This document shows, in pieces, positions 10,862 through 19,885 of a DNA stretch of 64,000 bases. The notes beneath the pieces were generated by a model. The model was given only the letters and a program-made list of their open reading frames with translations. It was not told the origin of the DNA and made no database searches. The stretch is taken from assembly GCF_023008165.1 (NCBI RefSeq), contig NZ_JAKQZA010000004.1, positions 310,001-374,000 on the forward strand, written 5' to 3'. Each line of letters begins with the position of its first letter. Position 1 is the stretch's first letter. Source of the stretch: Kordiimonas laminariae. GTDB taxonomy: Bacteria; Pseudomonadota; Alphaproteobacteria; Sphingomonadales; Kordiimonadaceae. The translations under genes and the position numbers were made by a program.

Positions 10862-11413
10862 TTATGATTTTAATAGCTCCATTGCTTCTTCAGCGGTTTC
10901 GACAACCGTAAGCAATTTTCCGTGTTCGTCTGATGCAAAACCATCGCTGACAACGTGTTCAATCAACTCAACCAACGGCGACCAGAAGTCTTTGTAATTT
11001 ATCAGAATGATAGGTTTTTTATGCAGGCTGAGTTGTGCCCAGGTCATCATTTCCATTGTTTCATCAAGTGTACCAAGACCACCAGGTAGCACGATAAAGG
11101 CGTCTGAGCGGTCAAACATCATTTTTTTTCGTTCGTGCATATTGTCTGTAATGTGTAACTCGGTAAGACCTTCTTGGGTGATTTCTACATCATCTAGGTG
11201 TTCAGGTATAATCCCGATGACTTCACCTCCGGAATCCCTTGCTGCGCGAGCGACAACGCCCATCAAACCAACGCTGCCTGCGCCGTATACTAGTGACATA
11301 TCTGCGTCCGCGATCATTTTACCAAGACTATTTGCCAGCTCTTGATAGTAAGGTTTGTTTCCTAACCTTGAGCCACAATAAACACAGACAGATTTTATAT
11401 TATTTTCAGTCAC
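10862..11413 (-). CDS. LOG family protein (TIGR00730 type)
   Basis: Rossmann-like protein of the LONELY GUY family, whose characterised members are cytokinin riboside 5'-monophosphate phosphoribohydrolases; bacterial members often act on AMP-like nucleotides. The 183-residue product has CVYCGSR near the N-terminus, LVYGAGSVGLMGVVARAA, and the signature PGGLGTLDETMEMMTWAQL, which contains the catalytic PGGxGTxxE motif intact. It is monocistronic here and transcribed away from the LysM gene. The physiological substrate cannot be told from sequence. Confidence 0.9.
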   Translation of the reverse strand: MTENNIKSVCVYCGSRLGNKPYYQELANSLGKMIADADMSLVYGAGSVGLMGVVARAARDSGGEVIGIIPEHLDDVEITQEGLTELHITDNMHERKKMMFDRSDAFIVLPGGLGTLDETMEMMTWAQLSLHKKPIILINYKDFWSPLVELIEHVVSDGFASDEHGKLLTVVETAEEAMELLKS

Positions 11414-11534
11414 TTAGATATCCTCATAGAATAAAAATACAATTAGACAAACTTTTGACATGTTTTTAACGAAATCATCTTTATATATATACAGTTGATT
11501 GTTAAGGCTTTGTTAGAAGAGTAAGCGGAGTTAT

Positions 11535-12581
11535 ATGGGGCCTCTCGTTACAAAAAGTGATGATACACGAAGGAACATCATTGTTGGTGTCTCTATAGCG
11601 GCGGTAATTGCAGCTGTTGGCTATATGATGTGGCCAGTCGAAGATGCCGTTATTCCTGTTCCACAGCAGCAGCCTGTTTCAACAGTTTCTTCAACGTCTT
11701 CAGTAGAAGAGGTGGCCCAAGAAGATGCGAAGGTACCAGAATTTGATCTGGTACGTATTTCTCGTGGTGGTACAGGGGTTATTGCTGGTCGCATGGCGCC
11801 AGGTGCCCAAGTTGAACTATATGCAAATGGCCGGAAAATTTCTGAAGTTACTGCTGATGAAAATGGTGAGTGGGTTATGATTCTTGAAGAGCCGCTTGAA
11901 GCAGGTTCAGTAGAATTAAACCTAAAAGCTCAAGAAACTGGTGCATCAGAAGTTGCTGAAGCAGATGATGTTGTTGTTGTTTCAGTCCCCGAACGAGAAG
12001 ATAACCGTTTCTTGGAACGATCCCAGAATGGTGTTGTTGCTGTTCTGACACCTAAAGATGGGCAGGGTAACAGTACTGTTCTTCAGAAACCTGGTGTGGC
12101 AGCCTATGCCGAGGTTGGTGAAAGTCTTACCCTTGATACCATTGATTATGGAAGCGGCGGAGACCCTGTGTTTACAGGTCGTTCACTGCCGCGTGTAGAA
12201 GTGCGACTATACTTGGACGGTAGATTCGTTGGAAGCGTGCGTGCTGATGATAGTGGCCGCTGGGCTGTGCCGTATACGAATAATACCCTTGAAGCTGGAA
12301 AGCATATTATAAGACTTGATCAAACCATAGCTGAAGGTAAAGTTCAGCTCCGTGTGGAGCAGCCATTTGAAACTGGTGAGCCAATTGATGCGTCAGCGGC
12401 ATCTGGAGGTGTGCTCGTAAAACCGGGTAATACTTTATGGCAGATTGCGCGTCAGCTTTACGGTTCAGGCTTCCGCTATACGCTTATTTTCCAGGAAAAT
12501 AGCGAACAGATTCTTGATCCCGATAAAATATATCCGGGCCAGCTGTTTAAGCTCCCAAATCCGAACAAGCCGGAAAATTAA
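11535..12581 (+). CDS. Membrane-anchored LysM domain protein with Ig-like repeats
   Basis: The 348-residue protein starts with a short basic segment and one membrane helix (about 15-33), followed by a low-complexity Pro/Ser/Val linker. Two bacterial Ig-like repeats follow (IAGRMAPGAQVELYANGRK about 70-130; FTGRSLPRVEVRLYLDGRF about 215-260), then a C-terminal LysM (VKPGNTLWQIARQLYGSG ... DPDKIYPGQLFKLP) that should bind peptidoglycan glycan chains. It is probably a periplasmic, wall-binding protein tethered to the inner membrane. A TTGACA at 11455 may be its -35. Its end overlaps the convergent neighbour by 4 bp. Confidence 0.85.
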   Translation: MGPLVTKSDDTRRNIIVGVSIAAVIAAVGYMMWPVEDAVIPVPQQQPVSTVSSTSSVEEVAQEDAKVPEFDLVRISRGGTGVIAGRMAPGAQVELYANGRKISEVTADENGEWVMILEEPLEAGSVELNLKAQETGASEVAEADDVVVVSVPEREDNRFLERSQNGVVAVLTPKDGQGNSTVLQKPGVAAYAEVGESLTLDTIDYGSGGDPVFTGRSLPRVEVRLYLDGRFVGSVRADDSGRWAVPYTNNTLEAGKHIIRLDQTIAEGKVQLRVEQPFETGEPIDASAASGGVLVKPGNTLWQIARQLYGSGFRYTLIFQENSEQILDPDKIYPGQLFKLPNPNKPEN

Positions 12582-12985
12582 GCTTCTTTTAAATGAGTGC
12601 GCAGCGCACGGAGATGGCGTTCTGCTTCCAGCAGGATAACTGTTACGGCTGTCATAAGTTCAGAGCCGCTTTTTGTCTTATTTGTCTTGGTGACACTGGA
12701 AAAGCTTACATCGCCGCGAGGGCTGATTGAGTATTTCCCATCAATTTGCCTGTTGGTCGAATAAAGTTGTTCTATGGCAATCGCGCGCTGGTTTTTGTCT
12801 TCTATTGTATAGAATAGTCTACCAAGTGTTCCGTCAACTTTAATGAAGGATGCGCCTTCGCCGCTTTCTACTGCAGCAGCATGAAACTGAATGCCTTCCC
12901 AATTAAAATCAAAATTACTGATTTCATGATCACCTAAGCTGTCTAGATGTGTTTCAGCTTTTGAGAGATGTTCATTTAATTTCAT
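12578..12985 (-). CDS. Conserved-looking hypothetical protein, 135 aa
   Basis: I do not recognise this family. The product is soluble with no signal peptide, mixed alpha/beta by eye: an N-terminal helix (NEHLSKAETHLDSLG), a strand-rich middle and a C-terminal amphipathic helix (LLEAERHLRALRTHLKEA). The ATG at 12985 (MKLNEHLSK) is preferred over an in-frame TTG at 13000. It overlaps the LysM gene tail to tail by 4 bp. A TTAA-N7-TTAA element lies 56-70 bp upstream of its start, suggesting CtrA control. Confidence 0.7.
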   Translation of the reverse strand: MKLNEHLSKAETHLDSLGDHEISNFDFNWEGIQFHAAAVESGEGASFIKVDGTLGRLFYTIEDKNQRAIAIEQLYSTNRQIDGKYSISPRGDVSFSSVTKTNKTKSGSELMTAVTVILLEAERHLRALRTHLKEA

Positions 12986-13012
12986 AGGTTTGAATTCCAA
13001 CTACAGCAGTCC

Positions 13013-13038
13013 AGATGCCCATAAGCATCTCTTTTTAT
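13013..13038 (+). terminator. Possible weak terminator
   Basis: AGATGC / GCATCT six-base stem with a CCATAA loop followed by CTTTTTA. It could end plus-strand transcripts running out of the LysM gene, but it is weak. Confidence 0.3.
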
Positions 13039-13040
13039 GT

Positions 13041-13055
13041 TTAACTAAGAGTTAA
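13041..13055. promoter_or_regulatory. CtrA-type box TTAA-N7-TTAA
   Basis: TTAA-CTAAGAG-TTAA is an exact match to the alphaproteobacterial CtrA consensus spacing. It lies 56-70 bp upstream of the minus-strand hypothetical gene and about 165 bp upstream of psd. AT-rich DNA gives chance matches, so binding is inferred only. Confidence 0.45.
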
Positions 13056-13218
13056 GGTTGTCCGCTAAAAAATGTAAAGAATAAAAAAATGAATTTGTGC
13101 TGGAGCAAATTTGCCGTAAATATCCCTTAAATAATAAGCAGATGATCCCTAATTATGTAATAGTGGCACTGTTTTAGTAATAAATATTGGCGAAAGCCCT
13201 GAAAGATAGAGGCATAAC

Positions 13219-13878
13219 ATGAATGCAATGGACGTGGTGATGACACCGATCAACAAAGAAGGGCATAGATTTGTCTTTATCTTCTTGTTGGCTTCAATCG
13301 GATTATTCTTCCTTGCTGAGCCTTTGGGGTGGGTTGGCCTTGTGCTGACTGCATGGTGTGTTTATTTCTTCCGGGATCCGGAACGTGTTATTCCAGATGA
13401 GCAAGGTGTACTTATCAGCCCTGCTGATGGTACAGTTTCTGCGGTAGTTGAAGCTACGCCGCCTGCGGAACTTGGTATGGGTAGCGAGCCGCGCACACGT
13501 ATTTCTGTTTTTCTTTCTGTTTTCAATGTTCATGTGAACCGCGTTCCTGCAAAAGGTAAAATCACAGGGCTTGCATATGTTCCAGGCAAATACCTGAATG
13601 CAGCTGCAGCTGAAGCAAGCGAAGAAAATGAACGGCAGTTGGTTCGTATGACAACTGAAGAAGGCCACGACATTGCATTCGCACAGGTAGCTGGCCTTGT
13701 TGCTCGTAAGATTCTATGTGATCTTGAGGTAGATCAAGAGGTTGAGCGCGGTGATCGCTTTGGCTTGATTCGTTTTGGTAGTCGTACGGATATTTATCTG
13801 GATAAAGGACAGGAAGCTATGGTGAAGGTTGGTCAAACAATGATCGGCGGCGAAACTGTTATTGCACGCAATAAATAA
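13219..13878 (+). CDS. psd: Phosphatidylserine decarboxylase proenzyme
   Basis: Makes phosphatidylethanolamine from phosphatidylserine at the inner membrane. The 219-residue product is the short (PSD-A-like) form with one or two N-terminal hydrophobic segments, the motif SPADGTVSAV, FLSVFNVHVNRVP, and the autocatalytic site RFGSR, where Gly187-Ser188 is cleaved to generate the pyruvoyl cofactor. The pssA gene follows after 6 bp; the pair is a classic operon. Confidence 0.95.
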   Translation: MNAMDVVMTPINKEGHRFVFIFLLASIGLFFLAEPLGWVGLVLTAWCVYFFRDPERVIPDEQGVLISPADGTVSAVVEATPPAELGMGSEPRTRISVFLSVFNVHVNRVPAKGKITGLAYVPGKYLNAAAAEASEENERQLVRMTTEEGHDIAFAQVAGLVARKILCDLEVDQEVERGDRFGLIRFGSRTDIYLDKGQEAMVKVGQTMIGGETVIARNK

Positions 13879-13884
13879 GCGAGA

Positions 13885-14658
13885 TTGATCTTGTCTAGCC
13901 AGAAGCGACCTCTTTTATTCAAATCTATTTCCATCAGAACAGTGTTACCAAGTGTGGTAACGCTGTTTGCCTTTATGTCAGGCCTGACATCCATTAAGTT
14001 TGCCTTGTCTGGAAAATGGGAATTAGCCGTAGGGGCTGTGTTGCTGGCGGGCATTTTTGATGGTCTGGACGGAACAGTGGCGCGCCTTCTGAAAAGTACT
14101 AGTAAATTTGGTGCAGAGCTTGATTCTCTATCAGATGTAGTGGCTTTTGGTGTTGCACCTGCTGTAATTCTTTATTTATGGGTGCTTGAAGGCTTAGACC
14201 GTATGGGCTGGGCTGTTGCGCTTATCTATGCGAGTGCAATGGCTCTGAGGCTGGCACGTTTTAACGCGCGTCTTGATGATGAAGAAGAGCCGATTAAGCG
14301 TACGGGCTTTCTCACTGGTGTTCCTGCTCCTATGGGGGCTGGACTCTTACTCCTGCCTATGATGATTGATTTTGCCCTTGGGCAGAATCTCGCAAAAGAA
14401 AATGGCCTGATTATCTGCGGATATGCGATCGTGGTAGTCTTCCTTATGGTGTCTACTTTACCTACATTGTCGTTGAAGGCATTAAGGGCGCCAAAAGCTT
14501 GGTTTGTACCGCTTCTTGTCGTCATTGCTACTCTTATCGCTGGCCTTTTTGTGCGTACTTGGCTGGTGCTTATCATTATTGGGTTAGGTTATCTTGCTAC
14601 TATGCCGCTTACCTATATTTCTTACCGTAGACGGGTTGAGCGTAAAACTCGCGGTTAG
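13885..14658 (+). CDS. pssA: CDP-diacylglycerol-serine O-phosphatidyltransferase
   Basis: Makes phosphatidylserine from CDP-DAG and serine, feeding Psd. The CDP-alcohol phosphatidyltransferase signature DG-x2-AR-x8-G-x3-D-x3-D is intact (DGTVAR ... GAELDSLSD). About seven or eight membrane helices follow. There is no ATG near the start: TTG at 13885 or 13891 (giving MSSQKRPLLFK) must be used, which may limit expression relative to psd. Confidence 0.94.
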   Translation: MILSSQKRPLLFKSISIRTVLPSVVTLFAFMSGLTSIKFALSGKWELAVGAVLLAGIFDGLDGTVARLLKSTSKFGAELDSLSDVVAFGVAPAVILYLWVLEGLDRMGWAVALIYASAMALRLARFNARLDDEEEPIKRTGFLTGVPAPMGAGLLLLPMMIDFALGQNLAKENGLIICGYAIVVVFLMVSTLPTLSLKALRAPKAWFVPLLVVIATLIAGLFVRTWLVLIIIGLGYLATMPLTYISYRRRVERKTRG

Positions 14659-14776
14659 TCTAATCTTTGGCACCTAACTTGCTTATTTAAAAACCGACTA
14701 TATCTGATTTTTCTCTGTGAAGCAGATTATAAGGCTGTTTTTAAAGGAGAAATCTTGTTATCGGAAAGGCAAGAAA

Positions 14777-15583
14777 ATGGCGGGTGTTGAGCGAAAACAA
14801 ATGGGACTGAGAAAAAATGGCCTTAAGGCGGTAATTACTGCCTCAAGTTTATTTGCACTTTCAGCATGCGGTTCCAGCGGTAATCTTTGGCAAGGCCAAG
14901 AAGTTCTTGTGGAGGCGAGGCAACAGGTCCTTGAAGAAGAAGTTGGTGTTGTAACTGATAACCATAGAGAAATCCGAGATCGCTTTGATGCGCTTGAACG
15001 TCTCTATATTGAGCTAGTACAGCAAATAAGAATGCAGGATAGTAAGCTTTCAGCCATGGAGGCCAAGCTTTCAACTGTTAAACGTGACCCGCAGGTAGAT
15101 GCGAATATTAAAAAGGTAAAGTCAGATGTTACCTTTATGCGTGAGCAGTTAAAAAAGCTTGAAACGCGTATCTTTACTGTAGAAATGGCAGAGCAAACAG
15201 CTGAATTTGATAGCGACCTAGCGCCGACAGGGAATTCGGTGGTGAGTGCTAATACCTCTGGCGAAACTGAGGCTACTCCTGTGAGCAAAACAGTGGCAGA
15301 AACGCAATCAACGTTTTATGGCGTGCATCTGTCCTCATATCGGTCACAAGATCAAGTTGCATCTGGCTGGAGCGGTATCCAATCTTCATATTCATCAGAG
15401 TTGGATGGTTTGACACCTCTTATCTATACACAAACTCAAGAAGGCGTTGGTACTTTCTTACGATTAATTGCCGGGCCTCTTGTAAACGAGCAGGAAGCAG
15501 AAGAGTTGTGTGGCCGAATTAAGGAAGCTGCGCCAGAGCAATATTGCAGGGTTTCCGAATATCAAGGTGAGCCTATCAGCTGA
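14777..15583 (+). CDS. SPOR-domain lipoprotein
   Basis: An N-terminal lipoprotein signal ends in the lipobox LSAC, so the mature protein should start at that Cys and be acylated. A coiled-coil-like middle follows (REIRDRFDALERLYIELVQQIRMQDSKL and a second helix), then a linker and a C-terminal SPOR domain (FYGVHLSSYRSQDQVASGW ... FLRLIAGPLVNEQEAEELC), which binds denuded peptidoglycan at division sites. I chose the ATG at 14777; an ATG at 14801 would give the most compact signal peptide, and a GTG at 14717 is less likely. The middle coiled coil hints at self-association. Confidence 0.82.
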   Translation: MAGVERKQMGLRKNGLKAVITASSLFALSACGSSGNLWQGQEVLVEARQQVLEEEVGVVTDNHREIRDRFDALERLYIELVQQIRMQDSKLSAMEAKLSTVKRDPQVDANIKKVKSDVTFMREQLKKLETRIFTVEMAEQTAEFDSDLAPTGNSVVSANTSGETEATPVSKTVAETQSTFYGVHLSSYRSQDQVASGWSGIQSSYSSELDGLTPLIYTQTQEGVGTFLRLIAGPLVNEQEAEELCGRIKEAAPEQYCRVSEYQGEPIS

Positions 15584-15595
15584 TAGGTCAGCACG

Positions 15596-15632
15596 CAGTG
15601 TGCTTTCATTGGCACACTGTGACTTTTCATTT
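15596..15632 (+). terminator. Terminator of the SPOR lipoprotein gene
   Basis: CAGTGTGC / GCACACTG eight-base stem with an eight-base loop, followed by TGACTTTTCATTTTC, 13 bp after the stop codon. The T-run is interrupted. Confidence 0.6.
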
Positions 15633-15673
15633 TCTAATTATTAACAAAAAGTGACTTTTATTCATAATGCGGC

Positions 15674-15870
15674 TTGACACCCGCTGCAAAATTTTGTCGG
15701 ATGCTAATCACCTTCATTAAGCTTATTCGCCAATCAACTTGGGGAGGTGCGGTTGGCAAGTGGCGCCAGAAATGGCAGCCTGAAGTTTTGAGGGCCGGGC
15801 ACACCTGGGGGGTTAGCTCGGATTAGGCGCAGGTGAACGGTTTGTCTTGGCTGTTCTCTGCGCCTTTCTT
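15674..15870 (+). ncRNA. Candidate structured non-coding RNA with its own terminator
   Basis: A 330-bp stretch between the SPOR gene terminator and the next gene has no ORF but clear RNA-like structure. TTGACA (15674) is a possible -35; the matching -10 is unclear (TGCTAAT at 15702 is too far at standard spacing). Long-range pairs include GCCAA(15729)/TTGGC(15847) with CAA/TTG, AGGTG(15745)/CACCT(15802), CACCTG(15802)/CAGGTG(15830), and a terminator AGGCGCAG(15825)/CTGCGCCT(15858) with TTCTT. It lacks the SRP RNA, tmRNA and RNase P signatures I know; a 6S-like RNA is conceivable but not demonstrated. Confidence 0.45.
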
Positions 15871-15896
15871 ATGTCCAAATTACAGTAATAAACATC

Positions 15897-15928
15897 ATAA
15901 AAAAAAGCCTCAGTTTACTGAGGCTTAG
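15897..15928 (-). terminator. Terminator of the 62-residue membrane protein gene
   Basis: AAGCCTCAG-TAAA-CTGAGGCTT on the minus strand, a nine-base perfect stem followed by eight Ts, 35 bp past the stop codon. Confidence 0.88.
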
Positions 15929-15962
15929 TAAGGGCGTTTCTGGATGGTTTGAAAAGCCGTAA

Positions 15963-16151
15963 TCAATAATGTAATGGGCGGCCGGTGTTGGACGAACGTG
16001 AAAATACCCCTGTAGGCTCGGGTTTTTTGAACTCTACATCACGAGTGAAATGCTTAAACACTATTGAAATGCCATCTTGCATAGCAGCAATACCTGCGCT
16101 GCCGAGGGCAATGAAAACCAACAGAATGATAACCTGTGAAAGTGTAAGCAT
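15963..16151 (-). CDS. SOS-controlled 62-residue single-pass membrane protein (putative)
   Basis: The product has one membrane helix (about residues 5-24, SQVIILLVFIALGSAGIAAM) and a 38-residue hydrophilic tail rich in basic residues and Pro (FKKPEPTGVFSRSS). It is a real gene by its near-perfect Shine-Dalgarno (GGAGGAAACT before ATG), its own promoter (TTGACG-17 bp-TAAGAA on the minus strand) and its strong terminator. Two LexA boxes flank and overlap that promoter. I recognise no family. Small SOS-induced membrane proteins in other bacteria (SidA in Caulobacter) block division; that role here is inference from regulation and topology only. Confidence 0.75.
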   Translation of the reverse strand: MLTLSQVIILLVFIALGSAGIAAMQDGISIVFKHFTRDVEFKKPEPTGVFSRSSNTGRPLHY

Positions 16152-16161
16152 AGTTTCCTCC

Positions 16162-16176
16162 GTTCTTGTTATGTTC
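16162..16176 (-). promoter_or_regulatory. LexA (SOS) box 1, overlapping the -10 of the 62-aa gene
   Basis: Plus-strand GTTC-TTGTTAT-GTTC, an exact GTTC-N7-GTTC operator. Its upstream half overlaps the predicted -10 (TAAGAA, 16179-16174) and its downstream half lies next to the Shine-Dalgarno sequence, so LexA there would block transcription initiation. Confidence 0.85.
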
Positions 16177-16202
16177 TTATGTCATATAAAATGTTACGTC
16201 AA
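16174..16202 (-). promoter_or_regulatory. Predicted promoter of the 62-aa membrane protein gene
   Basis: On the minus strand, TTGACG (16202-16197), a 17-bp spacer and TAAGAA (16179-16174). LexA box 2 abuts the -35 and box 1 overlaps the -10. Confidence 0.6.
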
Positions 16203-16217
16203 GAACAAAATGAGAAC
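16203..16217 (-). promoter_or_regulatory. LexA (SOS) box 2, abutting the -35 of the 62-aa gene
   Basis: Plus-strand GAAC-AAAATGA-GAAC, a second exact match to the direct-repeat operator, 41 bp (about four helical turns) from box 1, immediately upstream of the predicted -35. The spacing puts both sites on the same DNA face. Confidence 0.82.
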
Positions 16218-16362
16218 ATTTTTCTTGAACGCTTGAAAATAGCAGTTTTGTGACAATTGATTTCGTTTTGCGCAGGAACAGTGCTAAACAGGAATTAAGT
16301 GAGTAGCCTCATATGAATAGTATGTTGGTTATGAAAGAAATATAAGAAGACAGAGACGTGTA

Positions 16363-17574
16363 ATGTCGTTGGAAGTAAAGGAAGATCGCAGCGGTAATGC
16401 GGCTTCTGACAATGTGAAAGGCTCTCAAGCCTCTAAGAACGATAGGAATAGACGCCGTCGCCGCCGTGGTGGGAAAGACCAGTCTGGCTCAAAAGCGCCT
16501 AACCATCGTGTCTCTGCTCGTAATGATCAAACTGACTCAGCCGTTAATCGCTTTACCAACCGAGGTGTATATAGTGCGATAGATTTAGGCACTAATAATT
16601 GCCGCCTGCTAATCGCAAAACCTACTCGTCAAGGCTTTCGGGTTATAGATGCTTTTTCCAGAATCGTTCGCTTAGGTGAAGGGGTTTCCCAGAATAACCG
16701 ATTATCTGATGAAGCAATGGACCGTACTATTGCTGCACTTAAAGTTTGTGCGGAAAAAATTGCGCGCCGAAATGTAACCTGTATGCGCCATGTAGCAACA
16801 GAGGCTTGCCGTGTGGCAGATAATGCCGAAGAGTTTGTTGCGCGGGTGAAGGCAGAAACAGGTATCAATCTTGATATTATTTCCACGGGTGAAGAAGCCC
16901 GATTGGCTGTTATGGGGTGTCAGTCCTTAATCGCGCCCGGTAATAAGAATGCATTGGTATTTGATATTGGTGGTGGAAGTACCGAATTGATTTGGGTTCG
17001 CGTACTACCTGGTGGTGGTACTGAAATGCGGGGTTGGATGTCTATTCCATGGGGGGTAGTAAACCTTTCTGAAGAATATGGTGAGCCGGGTGTGCGTTTA
17101 CCAGACGAGCAGTATGCCCGTATGGTTGGTACGGTGAAGGATCATCTTATCGAATTTGAAGAGGCTCATGATATTTCTGAGGTGGTGCGGCGAAAAAAAA
17201 CCCAATTTCTGGGAACGTCAGGTACGGTAACCACGCTAGCCAGCCTTCATCTGGAGTTACCGCGTTATATCCGCGAAAAAGTAGATGGCGCCTGGATGAA
17301 GTCCGAAGATATTAAATCCTTGAGCCGCCGTGTGGCGCAGATGACCCATGAAGAACGCTCAGCACAGCCTTGTATTGGCTCTGAAAGAGCTGATTTAGTG
17401 GTTGCTGGGTGCGCAATACTTGAAGCGATCCTCGGAATGTGGCAGGTACCCAGCCTTCGTGTGGCCGACAGAGGTATCAGAGAAGGTATCTTACGCGGCT
17501 TGATGCAAACTGGTAAAATGCCCATACGCGCAGACAGGCGTGGTAAAAACAAGAGGCGCCGTAACAATGGCTAA
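16363..17574 (+). CDS. Ppx/GppA family phosphatase
   Basis: Exopolyphosphatase/pppGpp phosphohydrolase family, ASKHA fold. After a basic, disordered N-terminus (NRRRRRRGGKDQSG) the product shows YSAIDLGTNNCRLLIAKP (phosphate 1 motif), VTCMRHVATEACRVADNAEEF, the second motif VFDIGGGSTELIW, and LGTSGTVTTLASLHL. At 403 residues it is the short form lacking the C-terminal HD-like domain. The long basic head is unusual and might bind polyphosphate or RNA. It overlaps rlmE by 8 bp, a frequent alphaproteobacterial pairing. Confidence 0.88.
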   Translation: MSLEVKEDRSGNAASDNVKGSQASKNDRNRRRRRRGGKDQSGSKAPNHRVSARNDQTDSAVNRFTNRGVYSAIDLGTNNCRLLIAKPTRQGFRVIDAFSRIVRLGEGVSQNNRLSDEAMDRTIAALKVCAEKIARRNVTCMRHVATEACRVADNAEEFVARVKAETGINLDIISTGEEARLAVMGCQSLIAPGNKNALVFDIGGGSTELIWVRVLPGGGTEMRGWMSIPWGVVNLSEEYGEPGVRLPDEQYARMVGTVKDHLIEFEEAHDISEVVRRKKTQFLGTSGTVTTLASLHLELPRYIREKVDGAWMKSEDIKSLSRRVAQMTHEERSAQPCIGSERADLVVAGCAILEAILGMWQVPSLRVADRGIREGILRGLMQTGKMPIRADRRGKNKRRRNNG

Positions 17575-18280
17575 AGGTTGGAATACCGAATCAAATCCAC
17601 GTAGTAGAGCACGCGGTGCAAAGGTACGTGTGAAAACAGCTCGTGGCCGTAAATCATCTTCTACCCGTTGGCTACAGCGTCAGTTGAATGACCCGTATGT
17701 AGCGGAGGCTAACCGTCTTGGTTATCGCTCTCGGGCAGCTTTTAAGCTTATCGAGATTGATGAACGCTTTGAAATCCTCAAGAAAGCTAAACGGGTTGTT
17801 GACCTTGGTTGTGCGCCAGGTGGTTGGACACAGGTCCTAACGGAACGTCTTGGCGAAGAGGCGCAGATTGTTGGTATTGACCTTCAGGAAGTGGAACCAA
17901 TCCCAGGCGCCAGCCTTTGGGTTATGGATTTTCTGAGCTTGGATGCTGAAGAGCGTTTGATGAAAGAATTGGACGGACCTGTGGACGTTGTACTTTCAGA
18001 TATGGCCAATGCTGCAACCGGGCATAAGCAGACAGATCAGATCCGAACTATGTCTCTGGCTGATGCCGCACTTGATTTTGCCATAAAAGTGCTGGGTGAG
18101 GGCGGTAGCTTTGCCGCGAAAGTACTTGCAGGCGGGGCTGATGCAACGCTTATGAAAAAGATGCAAACACACTTTAAAACAGTGAAGCATGCCAAACCAC
18201 CATCAAGTCGTGCAGGCTCCAAGGAATGGTTCGTTGTGGCGCAGGGCTTTAAGGGCATAAAAAAGCCTGAAGATGAATAG
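17567..18280 (+). CDS. rlmE: 23S rRNA (uridine-2'-O)-methyltransferase RlmE
   Basis: FtsJ/RrmJ family enzyme methylating U2552 of 23S rRNA with SAM. It shows the K-D-K-E type framework: YRSRAAFKLIEIDERF (catalytic Lys), VDLGCAPGGWTQVL (SAM motif I), DVVLSDMA (catalytic Asp), GGSFAAKVLAGG (Lys) and the terminal SRAGSKEWFVVAQGFK (Glu). I use the ATG at 17567, inside the end of the phosphatase gene, over the GTG at 17540; the N-terminal basic extension (RARGAKVRVKTARGRK) is common in alphaproteobacterial RlmE. Confidence 0.94.
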   Translation: MAKGWNTESNPRSRARGAKVRVKTARGRKSSSTRWLQRQLNDPYVAEANRLGYRSRAAFKLIEIDERFEILKKAKRVVDLGCAPGGWTQVLTERLGEEAQIVGIDLQEVEPIPGASLWVMDFLSLDAEERLMKELDGPVDVVLSDMANAATGHKQTDQIRTMSLADAALDFAIKVLGEGGSFAAKVLAGGADATLMKKMQTHFKTVKHAKPPSSRAGSKEWFVVAQGFKGIKKPEDE

Positions 18281-18397
18281 TTTGTAAAATTTAGAAGATT
18301 AGCATTGTCTTTGCTCTCAGTTCGGGGTATGGAACGGCGAACATCCAAAACCTGGATCTGGCTTGATGGGTTGGTCATCAGTCAGTATTAACTTTGA

Positions 18398-19882
<1,485 letters not shown>

Positions 19883-19885
19883 TCA

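Noticed and set aside
15700-15870. tmRNA, SRP RNA or RNase P RNA in the 380-bp gap
   Set aside because: No GGAAGGAAGCAGCC-type SRP loop, no RNase P core motif, no tRNA-like acceptor end or proteolysis-tag ORF was seen; only a generic structured RNA is reported.
16214-16230. Third LexA box near the 62-aa gene (GAAC at 16214 and 16227)
   Set aside because: Spacing is 9 bases, not 7.
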